Shown: positions 44,632-55,877, counted from the first letter of the stretch. The stretch is DNA of 64,000 bases from Mycobacterium mantenii (GCF_010731775.1 NZ_AP022590.1:4278001-4342000), one strand, 5' to 3'. Numbers and translations: made by a program. Notes: a model not told the origin generated them from the sequence alone.

Positions 44632-45138
44632 TCACAGGGGGCTCGCGCCGTCGGCGAGACCGTCACCGTCAGAGTCGGTCAGCCGGACATTCCATTTGCC
44701 GTCGCCGTCGGTATCGACGTAACCGGTCACGCCGTTTTCGTCGGACCGCAGGACGCGGTCGGCGAGGCCGTCGCCGTCGGTATCGACGAGGCGGGCGTCC
44801 GGGCGCCCGTGCCCGTCGAAGTCGACCAGCGGGCCGCCGGTGTGTTCGACACCGTCCAGCCCGAACCAGCGCAATTGACCGCCGCGGTCCATGGCCACCG
44901 CCCACGTCCCGGATCCGTCGTCGGTGAAGTAGGCCTCGGGTGTGCCGTCGTTGTCGAGGTCCAGCACGGCGTGATCAACGAGGCCGTCGCCGTCGAGATC
45001 CGCGAGTGCGTCATCGCGCAGTCCGTCGTGGTCGAAATCCAGCCCGATCGAGTCGAAGCGGCCGTCGTGATCGAGATCGAGATCGGGTTGCCCATGCCAA
45101 ATGGCGGCGCCGTCGTCGCCGGCGAGACAGTAATCCAT
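44632..45138 (-). CDS. Calcium-binding-repeat protein (Rv3906c-like)
   Basis: 168 aa, ATG at 45138. Nearly the whole protein is made of aspartate-rich D-x-D-x-D-G units: LDLDHDGRFDS, LDFDHDGLRDD, ADLDGDGLVDH, LDLDNDGTPEA, VDFDGHGRPDA, VDTDGDGLADR, VDTDGDGKWN, TDSDGDGLADG. About eight loops of thrombospondin type 3 / EF-hand-like form would bind calcium. M. tuberculosis Rv3906c has the same length, repeats and place after pcnA. No signal peptide is visible. It lies 24 bp after pcnA and 30 bp before the hydrolase gene, so all three may be cotranscribed. Calcium-induced folding outside the cell is a reasonable guess for a secreted partner. Confidence 0.82.
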   Translation of the reverse strand: MDYCLAGDDGAAIWHGQPDLDLDHDGRFDSIGLDFDHDGLRDDALADLDGDGLVDHAVLDLDNDGTPEAYFTDDGSGTWAVAMDRGGQLRWFGLDGVEHTGGPLVDFDGHGRPDARLVDTDGDGLADRVLRSDENGVTGYVDTDGDGKWNVRLTDSDGDGLADGASPL

Positions 45139-45162
45139 GCGTACTCGGACGCGCGGCTGCCG

Positions 45163-46605
<1,443 letters not shown>

Positions 46606-46738
46606 GTTCGATCAGCCTAGTCGGCCGGAGCCGAAAAGCCCGTGTGAGGAGGCTCGCACGTCACAAAGGTGAATTGACCCGGCACGGAGCGTCAGTAGCC
46701 TTACGTGCGACAAGAAGGGTGAACGGCGGGACGGTGCG

Positions 46739-48268
46739 GTGCATCTCCGATACATAAGCAAGGCCGCACTGATCATGTTCGCTGGCGGGGATCCATGGAA
46801 GATCGACGCCACATTGCAGAGCGGGCGGCCGGCCCAGATCTCGAACCTCGCGGCAGCGTTTCACGACGCGGGCCAGTCCACGACGGAAGCCGAGGTCGCG
46901 TTCCGTCAGGCACGCGACCGCTTCGATAACGCTTGGACGCACGAGAACGGCGAGAATCCGATCAACGACTCGGCCGAGGTTCGGCGGGCCACGACCTCAC
47001 TCGGATTACAAGCGGCTCAATTGCCCAAAATCGGTGCCGATCTGGAGAACGTCGCGGCGGCGCTGGCCGAGGCCCAACGATCCGGAAAGGGCGAGATTGC
47101 GTCGCTCGAAGGCACGCTCCAAGGTCTCGACGATCAAATCGGTGAGGCGGTCGAGCTTGAGAAGAATCCTCAGTTAACAGCTTCGGAGAGGCAGCTGCTG
47201 GACCACTACATCAACGGACTCGAGAAGCATGCGATCGGCGACACCAAGGCCTCGCTGAATAACCTCACGCAAATCCGCGGGCAGTACTCTCAGCAGCTAC
47301 AAACTTCGTTGGCCAACCTGCGTAAGCAGGGCGAATACCAGGCGCCGATTCAAGCTCTCGACGGCGAGATCCCGGAAGGCCCCCCACAGACTGTCAGCGA
47401 CGAGGAACGGCGGCACAACCAGATCGAGGCTTTCAAACAGGTCTTCGGCCGCGAACCGACGTCGGCCGCCGACTGGGAGACTGCGGCAGCTTTAGATCCG
47501 CAGACCTATGATCCGAAGTTCAAGGGCACTAAATCGCAGGTCGAGGTGGTAAAGATTCGCCCAGTGCCCGGACAGGGAGTAGTTCGTGTCTCGCAATGGA
47601 TCGAACAACGCGACGTGACTAGCTTTCCGCCATGGAAGCGAGATCTTGGGAACAACCGAGGACCCAATCCCACCTTCGACCCGGAAGACACCAAGGTCAC
47701 CACCTACATCGACTACGAAAATGGGCTCGTCGTGTTAAGGCAGAATCCTTCTGTCGAGGAGAACTCCACCGGCGGCCCGGGGCAAGTGAAGGTCGGCATA
47801 CCCAAAGGCAGCGTGACGCAACTTCCCGATGGATCTGTTCGAATTAAATACGACGCGGGCAACCCGTTCGCCCCGAAAGTTACTGGAGATCCCACCGGAC
47901 CGTTTACGGGCCATACAGTAACGGTCAACGGCGACCTCGTTTTCACGCCCGGACCAGGAGGTGTGCAGGTTAACGGCACGCGCACTGACTACCCGTCCTT
48001 GGAGGTGTACCAGGACTTGCCAAACGGCGGTACCCGCACAGTGCTGATCGACCCCGCCCAATCCGGCCGATCGTGGGGTCCGGCCTTCAACCTGCCCGGC
48101 CATCATGACGTCGGCCCCATCGGCGGTAAAGCGTTCACACCGTTCGACACGGGTGGCTGGAACACGAAATACGATGTGCCGGCTCCTTTGCCCGCGACCG
48201 AGTTTGGCCCAGTTACCGACATACCGTCGGTCCCGCCTTTGCCCACCGGCACTGCAGTCCCCGCATGA
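46739..48268 (+). CDS. Putative type VII effector with unknown C-terminal domain
   Basis: 509 aa from GTG 46739. The start matches the hydrolase at 44601: HLRYISKAALIMFAGGDPWK, DATLQSGRPAQISNLAAAFH, DSAEVRRATTSLGLQAAQLP, DLENVAAALAEAQRSGKGEI. After about residue 190 the two diverge. This C-terminus has no motif I know: EVVKIRPVPGQGVVRVSQWI, WKRDLGNNRGPNPTFDPEDT, TYIDYENGLVVLRQNPS, then a beta-rich region and a Pro-rich end with GHHDVGPIGGKAFTPFDTG. A shared export domain joined to exchangeable ends is the plan of polymorphic toxins. Two small membrane proteins follow at once and could be immunity proteins. Secretion and toxicity are inferred. Confidence 0.65.
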   Translation: MHLRYISKAALIMFAGGDPWKIDATLQSGRPAQISNLAAAFHDAGQSTTEAEVAFRQARDRFDNAWTHENGENPINDSAEVRRATTSLGLQAAQLPKIGADLENVAAALAEAQRSGKGEIASLEGTLQGLDDQIGEAVELEKNPQLTASERQLLDHYINGLEKHAIGDTKASLNNLTQIRGQYSQQLQTSLANLRKQGEYQAPIQALDGEIPEGPPQTVSDEERRHNQIEAFKQVFGREPTSAADWETAAALDPQTYDPKFKGTKSQVEVVKIRPVPGQGVVRVSQWIEQRDVTSFPPWKRDLGNNRGPNPTFDPEDTKVTTYIDYENGLVVLRQNPSVEENSTGGPGQVKVGIPKGSVTQLPDGSVRIKYDAGNPFAPKVTGDPTGPFTGHTVTVNGDLVFTPGPGGVQVNGTRTDYPSLEVYQDLPNGGTRTVLIDPAQSGRSWGPAFNLPGHHDVGPIGGKAFTPFDTGGWNTKYDVPAPLPATEFGPVTDIPSVPPLPTGTAVPA

Positions 48269-48294
48269 CGGCGATCAACTGAAAGCAACCAGGG

Positions 48295-48627
48295 ATGCCA
48301 CCTTTCCTTCGACCTCGCAACTTGGACGCTGGCGCGTGGCGCGTGGCGACTTTGTCGGCGCCGTTCGTCGTCCAGATCGTCTTGGGATTGCTGCTCGTCA
48401 CGATGTGGGCGCTAGGCAAGGGACCCTTCATGACCGAACGCGGGCACACCGAACGTAGCTGGATGCTCATCGCCGTCGTCATCACCACAGTGGTGTCTCT
48501 TGCACTCGCCGCGGTACTGGGGAAGTCGCCCTCGCCGCGCAATCGCGGTATTGCGCTTAGCATTGCGGGATCTTCTGCGACCGTGCTTATCGGTGGAATA
48601 ATTTTCGCGTATCTGGTTTTGCGCTGA
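48295..48627 (+). CDS. Small three-helix membrane protein, candidate immunity protein
   Basis: 110 aa, ATG at 48295, 26 bp after the putative effector. Three membrane segments: FVVQIVLGLLLVTMWALG, MLIAVVITTVVSLALAAVLG and IALSIAGSSATVLIGGIIFA, joined by short polar loops (GKGPFMTERGHTERS, KSPSPRNRG). I do not recognise the family. Position directly behind a polymorphic-toxin-like gene and membrane location suit an immunity protein for a cell-envelope toxin; an accessory secretion role is the alternative. It ends 8 bp before the next small gene. Confidence 0.6.
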   Translation: MPPFLRPRNLDAGAWRVATLSAPFVVQIVLGLLLVTMWALGKGPFMTERGHTERSWMLIAVVITTVVSLALAAVLGKSPSPRNRGIALSIAGSSATVLIGGIIFAYLVLR

Positions 48628-48635
48628 AAGGTCTT

Positions 48636-48938
48636 GTGGTGGCCGACGAATCGCTGACCCCGATACCAAATTCGCTCTACGGTCCGGTCACTTTTGCGGT
48701 CGCGGTTCTCCACGTATTCATTGTCGAGTTCGCCACGTGGCTCTTCATGCCGTACTCGATCGTGTTCGTGCTTCCGGCAGTCCTCATCTACATGGCGATC
48801 TCAGCGCTTGTCATGCTTGCGCCGGGAACAGTGGGCCAGATCGGGCGCGGGATGCTCATCGGCAGCCTGTCCGGGCCACTCTCACTGCTCATCTTTGGCG
48901 CGGCATGGGCGATCGCCCAAGCGATAGGCCCGATCTGA
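48636..48938 (+). CDS. Second small membrane protein behind the putative effector
   Basis: 100 aa from GTG 48636 (GTG 48639 follows at once). Segments: VTFAVAVLHVFIVEFATWLF, IVFVLPAVLIYMAISALVML and LSLLIFGAAWAIAQAIG, with GTVGQIGRGMLIGSLSG between the last two. It is not similar at sight to the first membrane protein beyond hydrophobicity. It completes a three-gene unit with the effector-like gene. The next gene, mutT4, starts 65 bp later and belongs to the conserved block, so the cassette boundary lies here. Confidence 0.58.
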   Translation: MVADESLTPIPNSLYGPVTFAVAVLHVFIVEFATWLFMPYSIVFVLPAVLIYMAISALVMLAPGTVGQIGRGMLIGSLSGPLSLLIFGAAWAIAQAIGPI

Positions 48939-49003
48939 CGAGACGCATTCCGTCTCGGCCTCGCCCACTCATTCCGCGGCGAGCGTCTCCGGGAGAATAA
49001 GTC

Positions 49004-49759
49004 GTGCCAGCTACTATCGCTTGGGTGTCGGACGGCGAACAAGGCAAACGACGTCGGCGCCGGGGGCGCCGTCGTGGCCGAGGCGCCGCGACTCCGTCCG
49101 AGAATCAGACCACCAGTCAGACGACCGGCGACTCGACGGCCACCAAATCGCGCCGACCCCGGGCGACTCGCCGCGGACCGGATCAGCTGCGCACCGTCCA
49201 CGAAACGTCCGCCGGAGGGCTGGTCATCGACGGTCTCGACGGGCCGCGCGAATCGCAGGTCGCCGCCCTGATCGGGCGCATCGACCGCCGCGGGCGGATG
49301 CTGTGGTCGCTGCCCAAGGGGCATATCGAACTCGGTGAGACCGCCGAGCAGACCGCTATCAGAGAAGTAGCCGAGGAGACCGGCATCCGCGGCAGCGTGC
49401 TGGCCGCGCTGGGCCGCATCGACTATTGGTTCGTCACCGACGGCCGCCGCGTGCACAAGACCGTGCACCACTACTTAATGCGTTTCTCCGGCGGCGAGCT
49501 GTCCGATGACGATCTGGAAGTCGCCGAGGTCGCCTGGGTACCGATGGGCGAACTGCCGTCCCGGCTCGCCTACGCCGACGAACGTCGCCTTGCCCGCGTG
49601 GCCGACGAGCTGATCGACAAGCTGCAAAACGACGGCCCGGCCTCGCTGCCGCCGCTGCCACCCAGTTCGCCGCGGCGCCGCCCGCAGACGCACTCGCGGA
49701 CTCGGCATTCTGACAAACCGGCCGCGAGCCGGAAGAACGGCCACGGACCGGGGCCGTGA
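49004..49759 (+). CDS. mutT4: Nudix hydrolase MutT4
   Basis: 251 aa from GTG 49004 with GGGAGA upstream; M. tuberculosis Rv3908 has 248. The first 55 residues are an arginine-rich, probably disordered extension ([16 protein letters not shown]). The Nudix box is [20 protein letters not shown] followed by TGI, with all catalytic glutamates. The domain starts at [16 protein letters not shown] and ends near [10 protein letters not shown]; a basic tail follows. MutT-type enzymes hydrolyse oxidised or other nucleoside polyphosphates; MutT4 in mycobacteria has been connected to DNA repair, with an unsettled substrate. It overlaps the next gene by 4 bp (GTGA). Confidence 0.93.
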   Translation: MPATIAWVSDGEQGKRRRRRGRRRGRGAATPSENQTTSQTTGDSTATKSRRPRATRRGPDQLRTVHETSAGGLVIDGLDGPRESQVAALIGRIDRRGRMLWSLPKGHIELGETAEQTAIREVAEETGIRGSVLAALGRIDYWFVTDGRRVHKTVHHYLMRFSGGELSDDDLEVAEVAWVPMGELPSRLAYADERRLARVADELIDKLQNDGPASLPPLPPSSPRRRPQTHSRTRHSDKPAASRKNGHGPGP

Positions 49760-52155
49760 CAGCTGCGCGTCTGCGTTGGGCCGGCCTGGCGCGTATAGCC
49801 GCCGTCCTCGCCATCGTGGCCGGAATCGCGGTACTCACCGGGCCGGTGATTCCCCGTGCGGCCGCCGGCGAGCCCGGGGTGACGCCGTTTGTCCGCGTAC
49901 GCATCGATCAGGTCACCCCGGATGTGGTCACCACGACCAGTCCGCCCGTCGTGACCGTCACCGGCATGGTGACCAACATCGGCGACCGCCCCGTCCGCGA
50001 CGTCATGGTCCGGCTCGAGCACGCCGGCGCGGTCACCGCCTCCGCCGGGTTACGCACCACGCTGGACGGCGACACCGACGGGTACCAGCCCGCCGCGGAT
50101 TTCCTCACTGTGGCTCCCGAGCTGCAGCGCGGCCAGGAAGTCGGCTTCACCCTGTCGGCCCCCCTGCGGGCACTGACCAAGCCGTCGCTGGGAGTGGAGA
50201 AGCCCGGCATTTACCCCGTGCTGGTCAACGTGAACGGCACGCCGGACTACGGCGCGCCCGCCCGGCTGGACAACGCGCGATTCCTGCTGCCCGCCGTGGG
50301 GGTGCCGCCCGACCGCGCCGACGACGTCGGCTCCGCTGTCGCGCCCGACACCTCCAAACCGGTGTTGATCACCATGCTGTGGCCGCTGGCCGACCGGCCG
50401 CGCCTGGCTCCCGGCGTGCCGGGGGGAACCATCCCGGTACGGCTGGTTGACGACGACCTGGCCACCTCGTTGGCCAGCGGCGGCCGCCTCGACATCCTGC
50501 TGGCTTCGGCCGAGGTCGCCACCAGTCACGACGTCGACCCCGACGGCGCCGTCGGCCGCGCACTCTGTTTGGCGATCGATCCGGATCTGCTGGTCACCGT
50601 CAACGCGATGACCGCCGGCTATGTCGTATCCAATTCCCCGGACGGGCCCGCGCAACTGCCCGGCGCCCCCACCCACCCGGGCGCCGGGCAGGCCACCGCG
50701 ACCGAATGGCTGAACCGCCTGCGCGCGCTGGCACACCGGACCTGCGTGACCCCGCTGCCGTACGCGCAAGCTGATCTAGATGCCGTGCAGCGGGTCAACG
50801 ATCCCGGTCTCAGCGCGATCGCCACCACGAGCGCCAACGGCATCATCGACAAGATCCTGGACGTCTCCTCGGTGCGCGGCGCCACGCTGGTGCCCGACGG
50901 CCCGCTGACCGGCCGCGCGGTCAAGTTGCTCAGCGGCAACGACAACACGGTCGCGATCGCCGCCGCCGACTTGTCGGCCGCCGACTCCGAGACCGGCGTC
51001 GACACCGCGCCCCGGCGGTTGTCCGCGCAGGTCACGGTCGCGCCGTTCGACCCCGCCGTCGGGGCCGCACTGGCTGGGGCGGGCACCGCCCCCGACGTGC
51101 CGACATACCTGGACTCGTCCATGACCGTCCGGCTGGGCCACGATTCGGTGACCGCACGCCGCCAGGACGCTTTGGGGTCGATGTTCTGGCAGGCGCTGCG
51201 CCACGACGACCCGCGCACCCAGATCCTGGTCCCGCCGACGACGTGGAATCTGCAGGCCGACGACGCCCAGGTCATCTTGACGGCGCTGGCCACCACCATC
51301 CGCTCCGGTCTGGCGCTGCCGCGCCCGCTGCCGGCCGTGATCACCGAGGCCAACCAGGCTGCACAAGCCCACCCCCAACCGCCCGAAGAGGTCGGCGCCT
51401 ACACCTCCGCCCGCGGCCAGTTCAACGACGACGTCACCGCCGGGATCACCGGTCAGGTCGGCCGGCTGTGGGCGTTGACCTCGTCGCTGATGACCGACGA
51501 CCGCACCGGGCTGACCGGCGTCCAGTACACCGCGCCGCTGCGCGAGGACATGCTGCGGGCGCTGAGCCAGTCCGAACCGCCCGACACCCGCAACGGGCTG
51601 GCCCAGCAGCGCCTGGCGGTGGTCGGCAAAACGATCAACGACCTGTTCGGTGCCGTCACGATCGTCAACCCGGGCGGCTCCTACACCCTGGCCACCGAGC
51701 ACAGCCCGCTGCCTCTGGCGCTACACAACGGCCTGGCCGTGCCGATCCGGGTGCGGCTGCACGTCGACGCGCCGCCGGGGATGAACGTCACCGACGTCGG
51801 TCAGATCGAATTGCCGCCGGGTTACCTGCCGCTGCGGATCCCGATCGAGGTGAATTTCACCCAGCGCGTCGCCGTTGACGTGACCCTGCGGACCGCGGAC
51901 GGTCTGCGGCTGGGCGAGCCGGTGCGGTTGTCGGTGCATTCCAACGCCTACGGCAAGGTCCTGTTCGCCATCACGCTGTCCGCCGCGGCGGTGCTGGTCC
52001 TGCTGGCCGGCCGGCGGTTGTGGCACCGCTTCCGCGGGCAGCCCGACCGCGCCGACCTGGACCGTCCCGACCCACCCGATGCCCGGCACGCCGCGGGACC
52101 TGGCGAGACGCGCGACGACGCCGACCGGCGGGCCGAAGAAGAGCACCGAGTATGA
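49756..52155 (+). CDS. Exported/membrane protein of the Rv3909 family (DUF6049)
   Basis: 799 aa from GTG 49756 overlapping the mutT4 stop; M. tuberculosis Rv3909 is about 802. An N-terminal hydrophobic segment ([19 protein letters not shown]) is a signal anchor or signal peptide. A long extracytoplasmic part contains [20 protein letters not shown] (Ig-like strand pattern) and a large alpha/beta region with [17 protein letters not shown]-terminal membrane helix ([20 protein letters not shown]) precedes a charged tail. It sits between mutT4 and murJ in all mycobacteria I know and overlaps murJ by 4 bp, so a part in MurJ-dependent cell-wall export is plausible. Confidence 0.88.
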   Translation: MTAARLRWAGLARIAAVLAIVAGIAVLTGPVIPRAAAGEPGVTPFVRVRIDQVTPDVVTTTSPPVVTVTGMVTNIGDRPVRDVMVRLEHAGAVTASAGLRTTLDGDTDGYQPAADFLTVAPELQRGQEVGFTLSAPLRALTKPSLGVEKPGIYPVLVNVNGTPDYGAPARLDNARFLLPAVGVPPDRADDVGSAVAPDTSKPVLITMLWPLADRPRLAPGVPGGTIPVRLVDDDLATSLASGGRLDILLASAEVATSHDVDPDGAVGRALCLAIDPDLLVTVNAMTAGYVVSNSPDGPAQLPGAPTHPGAGQATATEWLNRLRALAHRTCVTPLPYAQADLDAVQRVNDPGLSAIATTSANGIIDKILDVSSVRGATLVPDGPLTGRAVKLLSGNDNTVAIAAADLSAADSETGVDTAPRRLSAQVTVAPFDPAVGAALAGAGTAPDVPTYLDSSMTVRLGHDSVTARRQDALGSMFWQALRHDDPRTQILVPPTTWNLQADDAQVILTALATTIRSGLALPRPLPAVITEANQAAQAHPQPPEEVGAYTSARGQFNDDVTAGITGQVGRLWALTSSLMTDDRTGLTGVQYTAPLREDMLRALSQSEPPDTRNGLAQQRLAVVGKTINDLFGAVTIVNPGGSYTLATEHSPLPLALHNGLAVPIRVRLHVDAPPGMNVTDVGQIELPPGYLPLRIPIEVNFTQRVAVDVTLRTADGLRLGEPVRLSVHSNAYGKVLFAITLSAAAVLVLLAGRRLWHRFRGQPDRADLDRPDPPDARHAAGPGETRDDADRRAEEEHRV

Positions 52156-54191
52156 CCCCCGCTTATCGGCAGGCCGAACCGCACCACCACCACCGCCTGC
52201 CCGAGCCGCCGCGGCGTTCCCGGATGCCGGGCTCCCCGCCGACCGGGCCGCTGCCGCCCGTGGCAGCCGAGATAGACCGTCGACGCCCCGAGCTGTCCGA
52301 CTCCGCGGTCGTCTCGCGGTCGTGGGCGATGGCCTTCGCCACGTTGATCAGCCGGCTCACCGGCTTCGCCCGTGTGGTGCTGCTGGCCGCGATCCTGGGC
52401 GCGGCGTTGTCCAGCGCGTTCTCGGTGGCCAATCAGCTGCCCAACCTGGTGGCGGCCCTGGTGCTCGAGGCGACGTTCACCGCGATCTTCGTGCCGGTGT
52501 TGGCGCGCGCCGAGCAGAGCGACCCCGACGGCGGCGCGGCCTTCGTGCGGCGCCTGGTCACATTGACGACGGCGCTCCTGATCGTCGCCACCGCACTGTC
52601 GGTGGCGGCCGCCCCGCTGTTGGTGCGGCTGATGCTGGGCCGCGCCCCGCAAGTCAACGAGCCGCTCACCGTCGCCTTCGCCTATCTGCTGCTCCCCCAG
52701 GTCCTCGCCTACGGCCTGACGTCGGTGTTCATGGCGATCCTGAACACCCGCAACGTATTTGGGCCCACGGCGTGGGCGCCCGTCGTCAACAACGTCGTCG
52801 CGCTGATCACCCTGGCGGTCTACGCACTGGTTCCCGGTGAGCTGTCGGTCGACCCCGTCCGCATGGGCAACGCCAAGCTGCTGGTGCTCGCCATCGGCAC
52901 CACGCTGGGCGTGTTCGCTCAAACCGGCCTGCTGCTGGTGGCACTGCGGCGCCAACGCGTCGACCTGCGCCCACTGTGGGGAATCGACCAGCGCCTCAAG
53001 CGCTTCGGCACCATGGCCGCCGCCATGGTGCTCTACGTGCTGATCAGCCAGCTCGGCCTGGTCGTCGGCAATCAGATCGCCAGCACCGCGGCGGCCTCCG
53101 GCCCCGCGATCTACAACTACACCTGGCTGGTCCTGATGCTGCCGTTCGGGATGATCGGCGTGACGGTGCTGACCGTGGTGATGCCGCGGCTGAGCCGCAA
53201 CGCCGCCGCCGACGATACTCAGGCCGTCCTGGGCGACCTGTCGCTGGCCACCCGGCTGACGTTGATCACGCTGATCCCGATCGTGGCGTTCATGACCGTC
53301 GGCGGTCCCGCCATGGGCAGCGCGCTGTTCGCCTACGGCCATTTCGGGAACGTCGACGCCGGCTACCTGGGCGCCGCGATCACCCTCTCGGCCTTCACGC
53401 TGATCCCCTACGGCCTGGTGCTCCTGCAACTGCGGGTGTTCTACGCGCGGGAACAGCCGTGGACGCCGATCGTCATCATCCTCGTCATCACGGCCGTCAA
53501 AATCCTGGGCTCGGTGCTGGCCCCGCACCTCACCGACGACCCCAAGCTGGTGGCCGGCTTCCTCGGGCTGGCCAATGGCGTCGGATTCCTCGCCGGCGCG
53601 GTCATCGGCTACCTCCTGCTGCGACGCGCCCTGCTGCCGGCGGGTGGCCACCTGATCGGCGTCGGCGAGGTCCGGACCATCCTGGTGACGCTCACCGCGT
53701 CCATGCTGGCCGGGTTGATCGCACATGTCAGCGACCGGCTGCTGGGGCTGGACCACCTGACCGAGCACGGTGGCGCCGGCTCCCTGCTTCGCCTGTTCGT
53801 CCTGGGGCTGATCATGCTGCCCATCACCGCCGCGGTCATGCTGCGCGCACAGGTCCCCGAAGCGCGGGCGGCGCTGGACGCCCTCCGCTACCGCATCACG
53901 GGCCGCGGGCCGCGCCCGCGCAGACCACGTGCAAAGGATCGATCGTCTCACCGGCGCCCGGTCACGTACCCTGAGCAGAGGAATTCTTCCCCGCCTGGGG
54001 TAAATGCGGTCCAGGAGCCGATCCGGCGCAGGCCTCCGGAGCGGGCCAACCGAGCCCCGGCTAGCGAAAGGACCGGAGGTGACCGACCGCCCGATGGAGA
54101 GCGCATCCCCCAGCGCTGGACCTGGCGCAGGTTCAGGTACTCCGCTGCCGCGGCCGGTCGCCGACGACTTCCACCCCGACATCCCCGCTGA
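52152..54191 (+). CDS. murJ: Lipid II flippase MurJ (MviN), membrane domain only
   Basis: 679 aa from ATG 52152, overlapping the upstream TGA. After a Pro-rich cytoplasmic start the MATE-like domain begins at VVSRSWAMAFATLISRLTGF; about fourteen helices follow, with NQLPNLVAALVLEATFTAIF, TRNVFGPTAWAPVVNNVVAL and GPAIYNYTWLVLMLPFGMIG as MurJ landmarks. MurJ turns lipid II over for peptidoglycan synthesis and is essential. In M. tuberculosis Rv3910 the flippase and a pseudokinase are one protein of about 1184 aa; here the flippase frame ends at 54191 with an arginine-rich tail after TYPEQRNSSPPGVNAVQ that looks out of frame. The pseudokinase lies in another frame. Confidence 0.9.
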   Translation: MTPAYRQAEPHHHHRLPEPPRRSRMPGSPPTGPLPPVAAEIDRRRPELSDSAVVSRSWAMAFATLISRLTGFARVVLLAAILGAALSSAFSVANQLPNLVAALVLEATFTAIFVPVLARAEQSDPDGGAAFVRRLVTLTTALLIVATALSVAAAPLLVRLMLGRAPQVNEPLTVAFAYLLLPQVLAYGLTSVFMAILNTRNVFGPTAWAPVVNNVVALITLAVYALVPGELSVDPVRMGNAKLLVLAIGTTLGVFAQTGLLLVALRRQRVDLRPLWGIDQRLKRFGTMAAAMVLYVLISQLGLVVGNQIASTAAASGPAIYNYTWLVLMLPFGMIGVTVLTVVMPRLSRNAAADDTQAVLGDLSLATRLTLITLIPIVAFMTVGGPAMGSALFAYGHFGNVDAGYLGAAITLSAFTLIPYGLVLLQLRVFYAREQPWTPIVIILVITAVKILGSVLAPHLTDDPKLVAGFLGLANGVGFLAGAVIGYLLLRRALLPAGGHLIGVGEVRTILVTLTASMLAGLIAHVSDRLLGLDHLTEHGGAGSLLRLFVLGLIMLPITAAVMLRAQVPEARAALDALRYRITGRGPRPRRPRAKDRSSHRRPVTYPEQRNSSPPGVNAVQEPIRRRPPERANRAPASERTGGDRPPDGERIPQRWTWRRFRYSAAAAGRRRLPPRHPR

Positions 54192-55800
54192 CGAGCCCCA
54201 ACGGTCCGCGCAGCGCCCGTCCGATCAGGCCAGGAGCGATGTGCCCGGGGAATCCCGGCGCGCACCGACCCCGTTCGAAGCGCCGCGCGAGCGTTCGGCA
54301 GACGCCGCGGGAGACGACGTGCACCTGGTGCCGGGCGCCCGGATCGCCGGCGGACGGTATCGCCTGCTGGTGTTCCACGGCGGCGCGCCGCCGCTGCAGT
54401 TCTGGCAGGCGCTGGACACCGCCCTGGACCGGCAGGTGGCGCTGACCTTCGTCGACCCCGACGGTGCTCTGCCCGACGAGGTCCTGCAGGAGATCCTGTC
54501 GCGCACCCTGCGGCTCAGCCGCATCGACAAACCCGGAATCGCCCGAGTGCTCGATGTCGTGCACACCGGCTCGGGCGGCCTGGTGGTCTCGGAGTGGATT
54601 CGGGGCGGCTCGCTGCAGGAGGTGGCCGACACCGCACCTTCACCGGTGGGGGCCGTGCGGGCCATGCAGTCCCTGGCCGCCGCCGCCGACGCCGCCCACC
54701 GCGCCGGCGTCGCCCTGTCGATCGACCACCCCAGCCGGGTGCGGGTCAGCATTGAGGGCGACGTCGTGCTGGCCTACCCGGCGACCATGCCCGACGCCAA
54801 CCCGCAGGATGACATCCGCGGCATCGGTGCCGCGCTCTACGCCCTGCTGGTCAATCGGTGGCCCATCCTGGAGAGCGGGGTGCGCAGCGGACTCGCGGCG
54901 GCCGAGCGCGACTCCTCGGGTAATCCCGTCGAACCCATGTCCGTCGACCGCGACATCCCGTTCCAGATCTCCGCCGTCGCCGTCCGAGCCGTCCAGGAGG
55001 ACGGCGGGATCCGCAGCGCCTCAACGCTTTTGAACCTGCTTCAGCAGGCCACCGCGGTCGCCGACCGCACCGAAGTGCTCGGACCGATCGACGATTCACC
55101 CTCGCCGTCAACTGCCCTGCTCTCAACCGGTCAGGACCAGGCGGCCTTCGCGCGCCGACGACGCAATGTGATCATCGGGGTCGCGGCCGGCCTTGCCGTC
55201 ATCGTGGTGGCCCTGCTGCTGCTGGCGTCGATCGTGAGCAAGATCTTCGGCAACGTCGGTGGCGGCCTCAATAAGGATGAGCTCGGACTCAACAGCCCTT
55301 CGTCGTCGTCCGCCTCGGCAACGTCGAGCGCCCCGTCCGCGGCGGCGGGCAGCGTCGTCAAGCCGACCAAAGCCACAGTCTTCTCCCCCGACGGCGACGC
55401 CGACAACGCCGGGACCGCGGGCCAGGCCATCGACGGCGACCCCTCGACGGCTTGGGCGACCGAGGTCTACACCGACGCCGTCCCCTTCCCCAGCTTCAAG
55501 CAGGGCGAGGGGCTGATCTTGCAGCTGCCCAGCCCCACCGTCATCGGCCAAGTCAGCATCGACACGCCCAGCAGCGGAACCAAGGTTGAGATCCGCGCGG
55601 CATCCTCGCCGTCGCCGTCCAGCCTCAACGACACCACCGTGCTGGCCCCGGCCTTCACGCTCAAGCCCGGCCACAACGTGATCCCGGTCAAGGCCGGCTC
55701 GCCGACGTCGAATCTGCTGGTGTGGATATCCACGCTGGGAACCACCAGCGGCAAGAGCCAAGCCGGCTTTTCGGAGATCACGGTCCAGGCCGCGTCCTGA
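54079..55800 (+). CDS. MurJ-associated pseudokinase with extracellular C-terminal domain
   Basis: 573 aa from GTG 54079 (GAAAGGA six bases upstream); it overlaps the murJ frame by 113 bp. Residues about 85-320 are a kinase fold (PGARIAGGRYRLLVFHGGAP, QALDTALDRQVALTFVDPDG, GIARVLDVVHTGSGGLVVSE) lacking the catalytic HRD and DFG motifs, so a pseudokinase. A membrane helix follows near 365-388 (NVIIGVAAGLAVIVVALLLL), then a Ser-rich linker and a beta-sandwich (GQAIDGDPSTAWATEVYTDA), like the Rv3910 C-terminus. In M. tuberculosis the pseudokinase is phosphorylated by PknB and recruits FhaA to hold back MurJ. A TAA at 54001 closes this frame upstream, so the split is real as written. Confidence 0.85.
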   Translation: MTDRPMESASPSAGPGAGSGTPLPRPVADDFHPDIPADEPQRSAQRPSDQARSDVPGESRRAPTPFEAPRERSADAAGDDVHLVPGARIAGGRYRLLVFHGGAPPLQFWQALDTALDRQVALTFVDPDGALPDEVLQEILSRTLRLSRIDKPGIARVLDVVHTGSGGLVVSEWIRGGSLQEVADTAPSPVGAVRAMQSLAAAADAAHRAGVALSIDHPSRVRVSIEGDVVLAYPATMPDANPQDDIRGIGAALYALLVNRWPILESGVRSGLAAAERDSSGNPVEPMSVDRDIPFQISAVAVRAVQEDGGIRSASTLLNLLQQATAVADRTEVLGPIDDSPSPSTALLSTGQDQAAFARRRRNVIIGVAAGLAVIVVALLLLASIVSKIFGNVGGGLNKDELGLNSPSSSSASATSSAPSAAAGSVVKPTKATVFSPDGDADNAGTAGQAIDGDPSTAWATEVYTDAVPFPSFKQGEGLILQLPSPTVIGQVSIDTPSSGTKVEIRAASSPSPSSLNDTTVLAPAFTLKPGHNVIPVKAGSPTSNLLVWISTLGTTSGKSQAGFSEITVQAAS

Positions 55801-55877
55801 TCCGGGCGGTCCCGAACACTCACACGAGGCGCCGCAAGTGAAGTGCCGCGTCATACGCAATTAGTTACTGTCCGGCC

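Noticed and set aside
51948..54182. Long antisense open frame opposite murJ
   Set aside because: Its product is composed of low-complexity Q/R/H/G repeats mirroring MurJ hydrophobic codons; no ribosome site or family similarity.
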